A program made the translations under genes and the position numbers. The notes beneath the pieces were generated by a model. The model was not told the origin of the DNA and did no database searches. It saw only the letters and a program-made list of their open reading frames with translations. DNA of 64,000 nucleotides from Rhizobiales bacterium 2SD (GTDB lineage Bacteria; Pseudomonadota; Alphaproteobacteria; Rhizobiales; Beijerinckiaceae), in the NCBI GenBank assembly GCA_005502805.1, contig SCMY01000014.1, positions 62,001 through 126,000 of the forward strand. The letters are read 5' to 3'. Positions within the stretch are counted from its first letter, which is position 1, and every line of letters starts with the position of its first letter. This document shows positions 32,483 through 40,172 of this stretch, piece after piece.

Positions 32483-33457
32483 ATGAACGCTGTCGTCCCC
32501 CTGCGCTCGCTCGATTTCACGAACAACCAGCTCGCGCTGATCCGCAAGACGGTCGCGGCTGACACGAACCAGGACGAGTTCGAGCTCTTCGTACACACCG
32601 CCAAGCATCTGCGGCTCGATCCGCTGCGCCGCCAGATCTACGCGTTTGTCTTCTCGAAGAACGACGCCGAGAAGCGGCGCATGTCGATCATCGTTGCGAT
32701 CGACGGCTTCCGCGCGATTGCAGATCGCACCGGCGCCTATCGGCCCGACGAAGACGAGCCGGCCTTCGAAATCGACCCGGCCGCGATCAATTCCGATACC
32801 AATCCCATCGGTCTTGTGAAGGCGACAGTCCGCGTCTGGAAGCACTCGCACGGCGCCTGGCACAAGGTCACCGCCTCGGCCTACTGGGACGAGTACGCAC
32901 CGATCAAGCAGTCAGCTGACGAATACGAGTGGGTTGAAACGGGCGAGGTCTGGCCCGACAGCAAGAAGCCAAAGAAGAAGAAGGTCCCCGTCGGTGATGT
33001 CCGCGCCAAGCTCGACACCTCCGGCAACTGGGCGAAGATGCCGCGCCTGATGCTGGCGAAGGTCGCCGAGGCGCTCGCGCTGCGCAAGGCATGGCCGGAC
33101 GATTTCAGCAACGTCTACGCCGCCGAGGAAGTCGATCGCAGCAGGGCGCAGGATATGACCGCCTGGGAGGCGGCCGAGGCCGGCGCGACCGAGAAGCGCC
33201 TGCAGCAGATCGGCCAAGGCCAGACCATCCTGTTCCAGTTCGATCCGACCGGGCCGCTGGAGCCTGTGCCGCTCGGCAAGATCGCCGATCGGGTCGCCGA
33301 ATTCATCCGGGACAACCGTGACGAGGTGTCTGCAATCGGCCTGTTCGAGAGCCGCAACCGCCACGCCCTTCGCGAGTTCTGGGGGCGCCAGCCCGGCGAT
33401 GCGCTCGAAGTGAAGCGCATCCTCGAAGCCGCAATGAAGGAAGGAGCAGCAGCATGA
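32483..33457 (+). CDS. bet: Single-strand annealing protein Bet/RecT
   Basis: A 324-residue recombinase of the Bet/RecT group. Key stretch: TKHLRLDP-like HTAKHLRLDPLRRQIYAFVF, then MSIIVAIDGFRAIADRTGAY and GLVKATVRVWKHSHGAWHKV, with MPRLMLAKVAEALALRKAWP later. These are the conserved annealase motifs. It pairs complementary strands during phage recombination and end repair. A Lys-rich insertion (KKPKKKKVPVG) follows residue 150. No partner exonuclease of the Exo/YqaJ type is found beside it. Confidence 0.92.
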   Translation: MNAVVPLRSLDFTNNQLALIRKTVAADTNQDEFELFVHTAKHLRLDPLRRQIYAFVFSKNDAEKRRMSIIVAIDGFRAIADRTGAYRPDEDEPAFEIDPAAINSDTNPIGLVKATVRVWKHSHGAWHKVTASAYWDEYAPIKQSADEYEWVETGEVWPDSKKPKKKKVPVGDVRAKLDTSGNWAKMPRLMLAKVAEALALRKAWPDDFSNVYAAEEVDRSRAQDMTAWEAAEAGATEKRLQQIGQGQTILFQFDPTGPLEPVPLGKIADRVAEFIRDNRDEVSAIGLFESRNRHALREFWGRQPGDALEVKRILEAAMKEGAAA

Positions 33458-33954
33458 ACGCCGCCCTGCCCTTCCGCTGGGACGGCTCGATCATGCAGCC
33501 CTTGCCCGGCTTCGCGAAGCGCTGCGATGCTGCCTTCGTCATTGGCGAGGTTTACAACCTTGAAGCCATCGAACAGCGCTCGGCGAAGTCGCATGCCCAC
33601 TACTTCGCCTCGATCAACGAGGCTTGGCAGACACTGCCTGAGCAGCACGCCGAACGCTTCCCCACAGCTGAGCACCTTCGCAAGTGGTGCCTGATCCGCG
33701 CCGGCTATGCCGAGCAGCGGCAGATGGTGGCGTCGAGCAAGGCGGAGGCCCTGCGCCTTGCTGCCTTCATCAAGCCCATGGACGGCTACGCCGAAGTCTC
33801 AGTTCGGGAGAGCGTCGTCATTGTCTTCACGGCCGAGAGCCAGTCGATGAAGGCGATGGGCAAGGAGCGTTTCCAGGCGAGCAAGACCGCCGTGCTGGAG
33901 CTTCTCGCCGTCATCCTCGAATGCGAGGTGACCGAGCTTGGGAGGGCGGCATGA
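33454..33954 (+). CDS. Conserved phage protein linked to the recombinase
   Basis: A 166-residue protein starting MNAALPFRWDGSIMQPLPGF, with KSHAHYFASINEAWQTLPEQ, FPTAEHLRKWCLIRAGYAEQ and KERFQASKTAVLELLAVILE. The start overlaps the bet stop by 4 nt. I recognise the pattern from replication/recombination modules of phages of Rhizobiales but know no function. A DNA-metabolism role is inferred from position. Confidence 0.7.
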   Translation: MNAALPFRWDGSIMQPLPGFAKRCDAAFVIGEVYNLEAIEQRSAKSHAHYFASINEAWQTLPEQHAERFPTAEHLRKWCLIRAGYAEQRQMVASSKAEALRLAAFIKPMDGYAEVSVRESVVIVFTAESQSMKAMGKERFQASKTAVLELLAVILECEVTELGRAA

Positions 33955-34355
33955 TGCCCTTCGTCTGCGAGGATGTTGGTACCACCAAGCGCCGGCGAAT
34001 GACGCCGACCCGCGCTCTCAAGGCCTGGGAGAACACTGGCGGCGTCTGCGTCACCTGCGACCTCAGGATCGACGGCACCAAGGAAGACTGGTTCGTGGAG
34101 CATATCCGCGCGCTGGAGCTTGGCGGCGCCGACGACGACCAGAACATCGGCCCGGCCCACCTGGAACGCTGCAAGGCGACCAAGGACGCCGACGATCACT
34201 CTCGTACCGCCAAGGCCAAACGCAACAAGCGGGCCGCGCTCGGCATTCGTCCGCCGACACGGCTGAACGGTCCCGGCTTCCAGAAATTCGCGCCTCAGCG
34301 GCGCGCCTCAACCCCTCTCAGCAAACCACTGCCGCCCCGGAAGCTGGCTCCATGA
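33951..34355 (+). CDS. HNH endonuclease
   Basis: A 134-residue protein: GGVCVTCDLRIDGTKEDWFV, then EHIRALELGGADDDQNIGPA and HLERCKATKDADDHSRTAKA. The His-Asn-His positions and a Cys pair are visible. The C-terminal 45 residues are basic and Pro-rich. It could act in recombination beside the annealase or in packaging. ATGA overlaps on both sides place it in the operon. Confidence 0.8.
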   Translation: MMPFVCEDVGTTKRRRMTPTRALKAWENTGGVCVTCDLRIDGTKEDWFVEHIRALELGGADDDQNIGPAHLERCKATKDADDHSRTAKAKRNKRAALGIRPPTRLNGPGFQKFAPQRRASTPLSKPLPPRKLAP

Positions 34356-34675
34356 CCCGTACCCTATGGATTCCCGAGCGTTCTAACGAGTTGGCGATCA
34401 AGATCGCCTATGCCGTCCAAGCCGGGCGTGTTCCGTGCCTCGGACAATATCTTGATGAGGACCGCGCAAAATTGACGGCGACTACGCTCGCCACTTTGTA
34501 CGGCGATCCCGCGTTCAAGGCGCGTTGCGTCGTCATCGAGATGCGCACGCACGATGATGGCCGCATTCCGGTCGCCCGCATTGTCGACCAGATCGGCGAG
34601 CTGGCGGCGGCGATCATCCTCTTCGCCATGATTGTACTCGTCGGCATCGGCAGCCTCTACGAGGTGATGGCATGA
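34352..34675 (+). CDS. Small membrane-anchored phage protein
   Basis: A 107-residue protein. Residues 1-80 are soluble (MTRTLWIPERSNELAIKIAY; RCVVIEMRTHDDGRIPVARI) and a C-terminal hydrophobic segment (AAAIILFAMIVLVGIGSLYE) would span the membrane. Coupled to both neighbours by 4-nt overlaps. Function unknown. Confidence 0.6.
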   Translation: MTRTLWIPERSNELAIKIAYAVQAGRVPCLGQYLDEDRAKLTATTLATLYGDPAFKARCVVIEMRTHDDGRIPVARIVDQIGELAAAIILFAMIVLVGIGSLYEVMA

Positions 34676-34824
34676 CTGCTTGGCAGGCTTTTGTCCTCGG
34701 TTGCCTCGTGACGCTCGCCATCGAAGCCTTGATTCGTGCCGCTCTCTGGATCGTCAACTCCCGTCCCCTTGCTGAACCAATGGAAGACGCACCGGGCGAC
34801 TGGCCTCACATGGACGGAAGGTGA
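34672..34824 (+). CDS. Single-span membrane microprotein
   Basis: A 50-residue protein with one strong hydrophobic segment (WQAFVLGCLVTLAIEALIRA) and a short acidic tail (MEDAPGDWPHMDG). ATG 34672 overlaps the previous stop (ATGA), supporting translation. Function unknown; the early-operon setting argues against a classical holin. Confidence 0.55.
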   Translation: MTAWQAFVLGCLVTLAIEALIRAALWIVNSRPLAEPMEDAPGDWPHMDGR

Positions 34825-34900
34825 AGATGGCCCACGCGCGATTCCTGCTGGAGCTGCCGCGTCTGGATCGGCGGCGCGGCGCATTGGGAGCGCCATCGGC

Positions 34901-35215
34901 ATGGCTGACGCCATCGACAAATGGAAGGCTGAGGAGCAGCGGCAGTCGCACATCTTCGCCGCCGCGATGCAGAAGGCGATCGACGGCGCCGCGGCCGAGC
35001 TCATCGCTGCGGGGCAGCCGCCCATCATGAACGCTCTCGCCGGCGCATTCGTATCGGTCGAGGCGGGCTTCCTGGCAGGGCTTGCAGATCCCCGCAGCGT
35101 GAAAGCTGTGCGCGCCGCCATGGACAAGGCGAGGCCGCGAGCGCTCGCCCAGGCGCGTGAGCAGAACGTTAGCCGCGCGACGGCGGTGATCGTTGGGAGG
35201 CGATCCGATGGCTGA
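34901..35215 (+). CDS. Helical phage protein of unknown function
   Basis: A 104-residue protein (MADAIDKWKAEEQRQSHIFA; MNALAGAFVSVEAGFLAGLA). GGGAG precedes ATG 34901 by about 9 nt. The upstream in-frame region is Pro/Gly/Ser-rich and probably not coding, leaving a 76-bp gap after the microprotein gene. Its end overlaps the next start by 8 nt. Confidence 0.55.
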   Translation: MADAIDKWKAEEQRQSHIFAAAMQKAIDGAAAELIAAGQPPIMNALAGAFVSVEAGFLAGLADPRSVKAVRAAMDKARPRALAQAREQNVSRATAVIVGRRSDG

Positions 35216-35363
35216 CTTTCCTTACCTCTACCGCTGGAACCGCTGCGACCGCAAAGGCCAGCGCTGCCGCGTCTTCGCCCGCGGCACGATGAACTCCGTG
35301 GGCCTCGAGTTCGAAGACGGCTTCACCATGGTCTCCTCCGGCAATGCGCTGAGGAGGGCGTGA
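35208..35363 (+). CDS. Small phage protein of unknown function
   Basis: A 51-residue protein (MADFPYLYRWNRCDRKGQRC; NSVGLEFEDGFTMVSSGNAL) of a beta-like pattern seen in early phage operons. TGGGAGGCG precedes ATG 35208. Its stop shares one base with the excisionase-like ATG. Confidence 0.6.
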   Translation: MADFPYLYRWNRCDRKGQRCRVFARGTMNSVGLEFEDGFTMVSSGNALRRA

Positions 35364-35767
35364 TGTTGTCGCGCGCTGACCTAGCCGAAGATCTCCTGAC
35401 GCCCTGCGAGGCAATGGAACTCCTCCGCTGCACGGAGAAGGTTCTGCGCCAGTACGTCCAGAGCGGAGCACTCTCCTACATCATCAAAGGCGCTGGCTTG
35501 AAGCGACCACGGCGGCTGTTTCATCGTGACGATATCGCCGCCTTCATCGCCCGCCAGCGGAGAACAGAATGTCCGTCTACAAGCCGAAAGGACGGGACTG
35601 CTACGTTATCGACTTCCAACTTGGTGGTCGTCGATTTTGCATCAGTACCGAGGCCACAACGAAACGCGCCGCTCAGGAACTTGAACAGCGCGGGCGCGAA
35701 AAGGCCAAGCAACTCATCGCAGCCGAGAAGGCCGCAGCTGCCGCATTCAGAGGCGAAACCCCGCTGA
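35363..35767 (+). CDS. Excisionase-like helix-turn-helix protein
   Basis: Residues 1-68 form a MerR/HTH_17-type domain (LLTPCEAMELLRCTEKVLRQ; YVQSGALSYIIKG; RRLFHRDDIAAFIARQ), typical of excisionases that bend DNA beside the attachment site and set the direction of integrase. The frame continues 65 residues further, overlapping the integrase gene by 199 nt; that tail is Ser/Pro-rich and may be dispensable. ATG 35363 shares a base with the previous stop. Confidence 0.65.
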   Translation: MLSRADLAEDLLTPCEAMELLRCTEKVLRQYVQSGALSYIIKGAGLKRPRRLFHRDDIAAFIARQRRTECPSTSRKDGTATLSTSNLVVVDFASVPRPQRNAPLRNLNSAGAKRPSNSSQPRRPQLPHSEAKPR

Positions 35768-36729
35768 CGATGGGGCTCGCCGTCTCGAAATATTGGGAAG
35801 AAGCCGGGAAGCATCAGGTGAACGCCGCGACGACATGGACCGATCTGAACCGCGCGCTTGCGTTCTTCGGTAGCGACAGGCGGATCGACGACATCCGCGA
35901 TGCGGATATCTCCACGATGGTCGCCAAGCGCCGCGGCGAGACGATCAAGGGCCGGAAGAAGCTGGCCGATGGCTCGCCGGCGCCGCTGATCAAGCTCTCG
36001 ACGGTCAACCGCTCGACCACCGACCTGATGCGCAAGCTTCTGACCCACGCTCGGAAGAAGTGGAAGATCGCCCTGCCGCACGAACCCGAATGGAAGACCC
36101 ATCGTCTCAAGGAGGGCGGAGAACTCGTCCGCGAGATGAAGGCCGGCGCCCAGGAGACCGATATCTCCGCAGCGTTAGGAGACGGTTATCGCGACCTCTG
36201 GCGATTCGCCGTTGCTAGCGGTCTGCGCCTCGCGGAATGCTTCCTGCAGTGGTCGCAGATCGATTGGGAAGCTGAGACCATAACGGTGATTCAGAAGGGC
36301 AGCCGATCGCACACGATCCCCCTCACCCGCGAGATGCGCGCCATCCTGGCCTCCAACCGCGGGCACGATACCAACTGGGTGTTCTGCTACATCGCCAGCC
36401 GGACCAAGCGCGAAGGCACGAAGGTCCTCCGCGAGCGCAAGAAGCGCTATCCCGTCACCTACGAGGGGATGAAGACCGAGTGGCGCCGGAAGGTGAAGAC
36501 CGACCTGGACCTTGAGCTTCGATTCCACGACATGCGGCACACCCGCGCGACGCGGACGCTGAGAGCCACCGGGAACATCAAGGTCGTGCAGCGCCTTCTA
36601 GGTCATGCTGACGTGGCAACGACCGCCGCCTACTATGCTCATGTAACGATGGACGATGTGCGAGACGCGCTCGAACGCGACACAAAATCCCGACAGACGT
36701 CCCGACGCACCAAGAAGCAAGCTTCCTAA
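35569..36729 (+). CDS. int: Tyrosine site-specific integrase
   Basis: A 386-residue recombinase. N-terminal arm-binding domain (DFQLGGRRFCISTEATTKRA) and SAM-like core-binding domain (about 65-170) precede the catalytic domain. Active-site residues: Arg in ASGLRLAECF, the HxxR box HDMRHTRATR (His 320, Arg 323), His in LLGHADVATT (345) and the nucleophile Tyr in AAYYAHV (356). It lies 40 bp from the tRNA fragment, so it inserts the phage into tRNA-Pro(GGG). Confidence 0.93.
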   Translation: MSVYKPKGRDCYVIDFQLGGRRFCISTEATTKRAAQELEQRGREKAKQLIAAEKAAAAAFRGETPLTMGLAVSKYWEEAGKHQVNAATTWTDLNRALAFFGSDRRIDDIRDADISTMVAKRRGETIKGRKKLADGSPAPLIKLSTVNRSTTDLMRKLLTHARKKWKIALPHEPEWKTHRLKEGGELVREMKAGAQETDISAALGDGYRDLWRFAVASGLRLAECFLQWSQIDWEAETITVIQKGSRSHTIPLTREMRAILASNRGHDTNWVFCYIASRTKREGTKVLRERKKRYPVTYEGMKTEWRRKVKTDLDLELRFHDMRHTRATRTLRATGNIKVVQRLLGHADVATTAAYYAHVTMDDVRDALERDTKSRQTSRRTKKQAS

Positions 36730-36768
36730 GGCTAGACTGGATCAGCGAAAATGGATATTGGACGTGAG

Positions 36769-36815
36769 GTCTGGGGGACAAGGGGTCGGAGGTTCGAATC
36801 CTCTCGCTCCGACCA
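36769..36815 (+). other. Attachment site: 3' fragment of tRNA-Pro(GGG)
   Basis: The sequence from the anticodon loop (CTGGGGG, anticodon GGG) through ACAAG, the variable loop, the T arm (GGAGG-TTCGAAT-CCTCT), the acceptor strand CGCTCCG and ACCA matches the 3' half of a proline tRNA. The 5' strand of the anticodon stem and everything before it are missing: the bases upstream cannot pair. So this is the phage-side or left-over repeat made by integration, and the intact tRNA gene should lie at the other end, left of the window. About 47 bp should be repeated there. Confidence 0.85.
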
Positions 36816-36851
36816 TTTCACCATCGAAGGTCAGCGATTTGAACGCGCCCG

Positions 36852-37067
36852 TCAGGGGCGTGGTTCCTCGTGCGACGGAGGCGCGACCTCTGCCGGGGTG
36901 ATGCCGCGCCGGCCGAAGCGGCGGACGATAGTCCGCAAGAGACCAGCGAAAACGATCACCAGCGGCAGGGCCAGGGCTGCACTGTCCTCCAGCGCGAGCC
37001 AGATCGAGCCCGCCAACGTCGCAATGGCCGCGACGACGAGCAGAAGATTGGTCATGCCGGCCACCAT
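36852..37067 (-). CDS. Small inner-membrane protein
   Basis: A 71-residue protein with two hydrophobic segments (LLLVVAAIATLAGSIWLALE; ALALPLVIVFAGLLRTIVRR) and a basic/Pro tail. Start ATG 37067; ATG 37055 is an alternative. First gene of the host flank beyond the attachment site. No family recognised. Confidence 0.55.
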   Translation of the reverse strand: MVAGMTNLLLVVAAIATLAGSIWLALEDSAALALPLVIVFAGLLRTIVRRFGRRGITPAEVAPPSHEEPRP

Positions 37068-37453
37068 CCGGCCACGACACGGCGACGCGACAAGGCCACC
37101 TCGCGCGCGGCGGCCAATCCAGAGTTCAGCCGACCAACCATGTCCCGACCTTTTCGATGCAAAGCGGAAGCGTCAAGCGACGTTCGCAGCCGGCCTCCGG
37201 CGCGACCATCCCTTGGCCGGCTGGTGCCCATGACGCCGCCGTGCGCACTGTTGGTTCTCAAGCGCGGCGACCGCAACTCGATACCGCCGGCCGCTGTGGT
37301 AACCGGCGTCGCATCTGCGATCGCACCAGTCATTCCGAACGGCTCCATGACATGCGACAGCGCGCACGAACCGATTCGTGCCTGCGCCTCCGCATAGTCG
37401 TCGGCCTGTCGACGTACCCTGTCGGCGACGGCCTCGAAAAGCTCGAACATCAT
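37052..37453 (-). CDS. Hypothetical protein
   Basis: A 133-residue frame starting MMFELFEAVADRVRRQADDY, helical for 40 residues, then low-complexity. AGAGCAG... GGAGCAG lies 8 nt before ATG 37453. A longer upstream reading is Ser/Pro/Arg-rich antisense of the SH3 gene and was not used. It overlaps the membrane-protein start by 16 nt. Confidence 0.45.
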   Translation of the reverse strand: MMFELFEAVADRVRRQADDYAEAQARIGSCALSHVMEPFGMTGAIADATPVTTAAGGIELRSPRLRTNSAHGGVMGTSRPRDGRAGGRLRTSLDASALHRKGRDMVGRLNSGLAAAREVALSRRRVVAGWWPA

Positions 37454-37580
37454 GGCATTCTGCTCCGTGCCGTATCGCGGCGTCGCGAGAACAACGCGCG
37501 AGAACGGGGCCGGTGCCGCCAGAGGCGACGGCGGAGATGTTTCGCGGCATTGTGAGCGCCTGGAACCAAGGACCGGCGCC

Positions 37581-37883
37581 ATGACCCGCCTTACCCTGCT
37601 CGCTCTGCTCGGCCTCCTGCTGCATGGCGGCGACGCCAGTGCATCACTGTTCTGTGTGCTCCCCGCGACGACCGACGGCTTCGTTGCGCTCCGCGCCGCC
37701 CCTAGCGTGCAGGGCCGGTTGATCTTGCGCATGAAGGCAGGCGACGAGGTCCAGATCATCGACGGCGGGCGCGGCGGCTGGAGCAAAGTCAGGCACTGGC
37801 CCGGCGATACCCGGCTGGCGAAGGGCTATGACGGTTTCACCGAAGGCCACGCCGCGCGGCGCTTCCTCAAGGATTGCGGCTGA
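37581..37883 (+). CDS. Secreted SH3-domain protein
   Basis: A 100-residue protein with a signal peptide (MTRLTLLALLGLLLHGGDAS) and a bacterial SH3-like fold: TDGFVALRAAPSVQGRLILR, MKAGDEVQIIDGGRGGWSKV and KGYDGFTEGHAARRFL. Such domains bind the cell wall. Two Cys (FCVLP and KDCG) may pair. It is divergent from the hypothetical gene to its left. Confidence 0.7.
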   Translation: MTRLTLLALLGLLLHGGDASASLFCVLPATTDGFVALRAAPSVQGRLILRMKAGDEVQIIDGGRGGWSKVRHWPGDTRLAKGYDGFTEGHAARRFLKDCG

Positions 37884-38201
37884 GCGACGGGAGACAAACC
37901 CAACCCATGAAACGCCAGCCCCGGCTTTGCCGGAGCGAACAGAAGTGTCCTCGGTAAAGCGAAACTGGAGGCCACCAGGCATGGAATGGCCCAGCGCTCC
38001 AAGGAACAGCGGTGCGCCCGGCAGCGAGAGCGAGCCGGCCTGGGACAATGGCGAGGGCAGCGAGGCAATCGCCGAACCTGCCGCCCATCGCATGAGGAGG
38101 CGCCAGCAAACGCAAGATTCTATTAACGTATTCTGTTCAAATGCGGTTCACAGGGTGAACCTTATCTTCATGATGTAGGCACCGATTCGTGGAGGCCCGT
38201 C
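37884..38201. other. Gene-poor stretch with a short dispersed repeat
   Basis: No convincing gene here. Frames on both strands are Ser/Pro/Arg-rich. It includes a 40-bp segment at 38017-38056 that is 39/40 identical to part of the ring-cleaving dioxygenase gene (39559-39598, opposite strand). An AT-rich tract (38110-38175) may carry the promoter of the 38202 gene. Confidence 0.6.
38017..38056 (+). repeat. 40-bp repeat shared with the dioxygenase gene
   Basis: Matches the minus strand of 39559-39598 with one difference (GGACAATGG versus GAACAATGG). In the gene it encodes PGSESEPAWNNGE, a linker between the two glyoxalase halves. The intergenic copy is outside any clear gene. Confidence 0.7.
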
Positions 38202-38351
38202 ATGACCCTGGACTGGCGCAACAGCTTGATGCTCGGCTTCATCGCAGCCGTATTCGTCGCCTGCCTGTTCGGCCCCTACATGATCTCCGTGGTGCTCGGC
38301 GGGCTCGGCCTGACGTGCTATTTTTCGAAGCACATCAGGCCGGGGGCTTAA
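38202..38351 (+). CDS. Single-span membrane microprotein
   Basis: A 49-residue protein with one or two hydrophobic segments (LMLGFIAAVFVACLFGPYMI; VVLGGLGLTCYF). GTGGAGG precedes ATG 38202 by 6 nt, a strong ribosome site. Converges with the esterase gene. Function unknown. Confidence 0.6.
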   Translation: MTLDWRNSLMLGFIAAVFVACLFGPYMISVVLGGLGLTCYFSKHIRPGA

Positions 38352-38357
38352 GCCCGC

Positions 38358-38987
38358 TCAAGCTGCGAGCGCAGAGCGCTCAGCCAGCCAATCCCGCACC
38401 AGCCTCAGATCAGCCTGGGACAGGCCATGACCAGTCGGCAGGCTGCGATGCTCGACCGAAGCCCCTGCCCCCACAAGTGTCGCCGCCAACCGGGCCGCAT
38501 TCTCTTCCGGAATGATCGGATCGAAGCTGCCGGAGACGATCAGCACCGACTTGCCATCCAGCGATGCTGCCGGCGGCTTGGCGAAGGGCGACATCGCCCG
38601 TAGCAGGATGGCACCCGACAATACCTCCGGCCGCAGCAGCAGCATCGCGGCGGCGATATTGGCGCCGTTCGAGAAGCCAAGAGCGATCGGGGCCGGCAGC
38701 CCGTATTCCGCCCGCGCCCGCTCGATGAAATCGGCGAGCTCATGGGTGCGCAGACGCAGATCGTCCTCGTCGAACACGCCCTCGGCCAGGCGGCGGAAGA
38801 AGCGCGGCATGCCGGCTTCCAGCGTCCGGCCGCGCGGCGAGAGCAAGCCTGCGCCCGGCGCGACGGTGCGCCCGAGCGGCAGGAGGTCGTTCTCGTCGCC
38901 GCCGGTGCCATGCAGCAGCAGGAGCGGTGCCTGGCCAGGCGCGGTCGCCGGCTCGAAGCGATGGACGAAGGTCTCGGGCGTGCTCAT
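38358..38987 (-). CDS. Alpha/beta-hydrolase esterase (MhqD/YpfH-like)
   Basis: A 209-residue carboxylesterase/phospholipase-family enzyme. The oxyanion region is LLLLHGTGGDENDLL; the nucleophile elbow is ALGFSNGANIAAA (Ser); SGSFDPIIPEENAARL supplies Asp and LPTGHGLSQADL the His. AAGGAGG precedes ATG 38987. It lies 68 bp after the ring-cleaving dioxygenase gene on the same strand, as MhqD and MhqO accompany each other in quinone-stress loci. Substrate unknown. Confidence 0.82.
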   Translation of the reverse strand: MSTPETFVHRFEPATAPGQAPLLLLHGTGGDENDLLPLGRTVAPGAGLLSPRGRTLEAGMPRFFRRLAEGVFDEDDLRLRTHELADFIERARAEYGLPAPIALGFSNGANIAAAMLLLRPEVLSGAILLRAMSPFAKPPAASLDGKSVLIVSGSFDPIIPEENAARLAATLVGAGASVEHRSLPTGHGLSQADLRLVRDWLAERSALAA

Positions 38988-39055
38988 GACACGGCCTCCT
39001 TTCATGATGACGTTTGCTGAGGAGCGCCCCGCCGAAGGCGGAGCGCATTCATGGA

Positions 39056-39988
39056 TCAGGCCAGGGCCGGCAGCACGGCCTCGATCTCGGCGCGGCGCGT
39101 CTCGTACTGCGGCGGCAGCTTGAGGGCGCCGCCGAGGTCCTCGGCCGGCTCGTCGATGGCGAAGCCGGGCGCATCGGTCGCGATCTCGAACAGCACGCCA
39201 CCGGGCTCGCGGAAGTAGACGGAGCGGAAATAGTTCCGATCCCTCTGCTCGGTGGGGCGCAGGCCGAACGTCTCGACCAGCGTCTTCACCATGCGGGCCT
39301 GCTCCGCGTCGTCGCCGGCGCGGAAGGCGATGTGATGCACCGAGCCGGCGCCCATCCTTGCCGGCAGGAAGCCGCCAGCGGCGCGCAGGTCGACGACGCC
39401 GCCATGGGCGGTGCCCTCCGCCCGCATGCGGATCGTGTTGCCCTCGCGGCCGGCTTCGACGAAGCCGAACACGTCGCGCAGGATCGCGGCGGTCGCCTCA
39501 GTCTTGTCGAGCAGCAGCGTGACGCCGTGGAAGCCGCGGATGGCGGATTCGACGGGCACCTCGCCATTGTTCCAGGCCGGCTCGCTCTCGCTGCCGGGCA
39601 CCGCGACCAGAGAAAGCCGCATGCCGTCCGGATCGCGGAAGCTCAGCACGGTCTCGCCAAAGCGCTTCTGCGGCGCATCATGGGCGACGCCGTTGGCGAT
39701 GAGGCGATGCGTCCAGTAGCCGACCGCCGCCGCGGGAATGCGGAAGGCGGTTTCCTGCGTCTCACCGACGCCGAGCCGGCCTGGTGCGACATGCTCCCAG
39801 GGGAAGAAGGTCAGGATCGTGCCCGGATTGCCGCCGGCATCGCCGAAATAGAGGTGCCAGGTGGTCGGATCGTCGAAGTTCACCGTCTTCTTGACCAGGC
39901 GCAGGCCGAGCACCCGGCTGTAGAAGTCGAGATTGCGGCGAGCGGGCCCCGCGATGGCGGTGACGTGGTGGATGCCGTTGATCTGCAT
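39056..39988 (-). CDS. Ring-cleaving dioxygenase, glyoxalase family (MhqO-like)
   Basis: A 310-residue protein with two vicinal-oxygen-chelate halves. First half: MQINGIHHVTAIAGPARRNL (metal His) and FYSRVLGLRLVKKTVNFDDP; second: IRGFHGVTLLLDKTEATAAI, then SVHHIAFRAGDDAEQA and FREPGGVLFEIATD (metal Glu). Members open hydroquinone rings and are induced by quinones. It is divergent from the DoxX gene across a 184-bp gap. ATG 39988 follows GAGGACGAC. Confidence 0.88.
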   Translation of the reverse strand: MQINGIHHVTAIAGPARRNLDFYSRVLGLRLVKKTVNFDDPTTWHLYFGDAGGNPGTILTFFPWEHVAPGRLGVGETQETAFRIPAAAVGYWTHRLIANGVAHDAPQKRFGETVLSFRDPDGMRLSLVAVPGSESEPAWNNGEVPVESAIRGFHGVTLLLDKTEATAAILRDVFGFVEAGREGNTIRMRAEGTAHGGVVDLRAAGGFLPARMGAGSVHHIAFRAGDDAEQARMVKTLVETFGLRPTEQRDRNYFRSVYFREPGGVLFEIATDAPGFAIDEPAEDLGGALKLPPQYETRRAEIEAVLPALA

Positions 39989-40172
39989 GATGTCGTCCTC
40001 CGGGCTGCGAGAAGCGGCCCTCGTTGGCCAAGAGATGATTGCGGCTCGGCGAAATGCCAGACCGCATTCATTGCACCACGGCAATGCAACTATCCTGAAA
40101 TGCCAATTTGAATTGCAGAACCGAGATCGACATTCTCTGCGTCAGACCAAACCGGTCCTTCGGAGAAAGACC

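Larger units (their letters stand above)
1..36815. mobile_element. Prophage with contractile tail, right part (left end outside window)
   Basis: A continuous block of phage genes covers head, tail, replication, repression and integration functions. It ends at a tRNA-Pro fragment next to a tyrosine integrase. The DUF3383 sheath and DUF3277 tube show a contractile tail. Late genes run leftward and leave the window inside the baseplate hub gene, so spike, fibres, lysis genes and the other attachment site must lie further left. Terminase, capsid, sheath, tape measure, repressor and integrase all look intact, so the element could still be active. Many adjacent genes overlap by 1-4 nt, as in a compact phage operon. 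Right boundary confidence is high. Confidence 0.95.

Noticed and set aside
36730-36815. A complete tRNA gene at the right prophage end
   Set aside because: The acceptor 5' strand, D arm and 5' half of the anticodon stem are absent; only the 3' part fits tRNA-Pro.
37644-38093. A 149-codon minus-strand frame
   Set aside because: It covers the SH3-protein gene in antisense and a repeat-bearing spacer; no domain or ribosome site.
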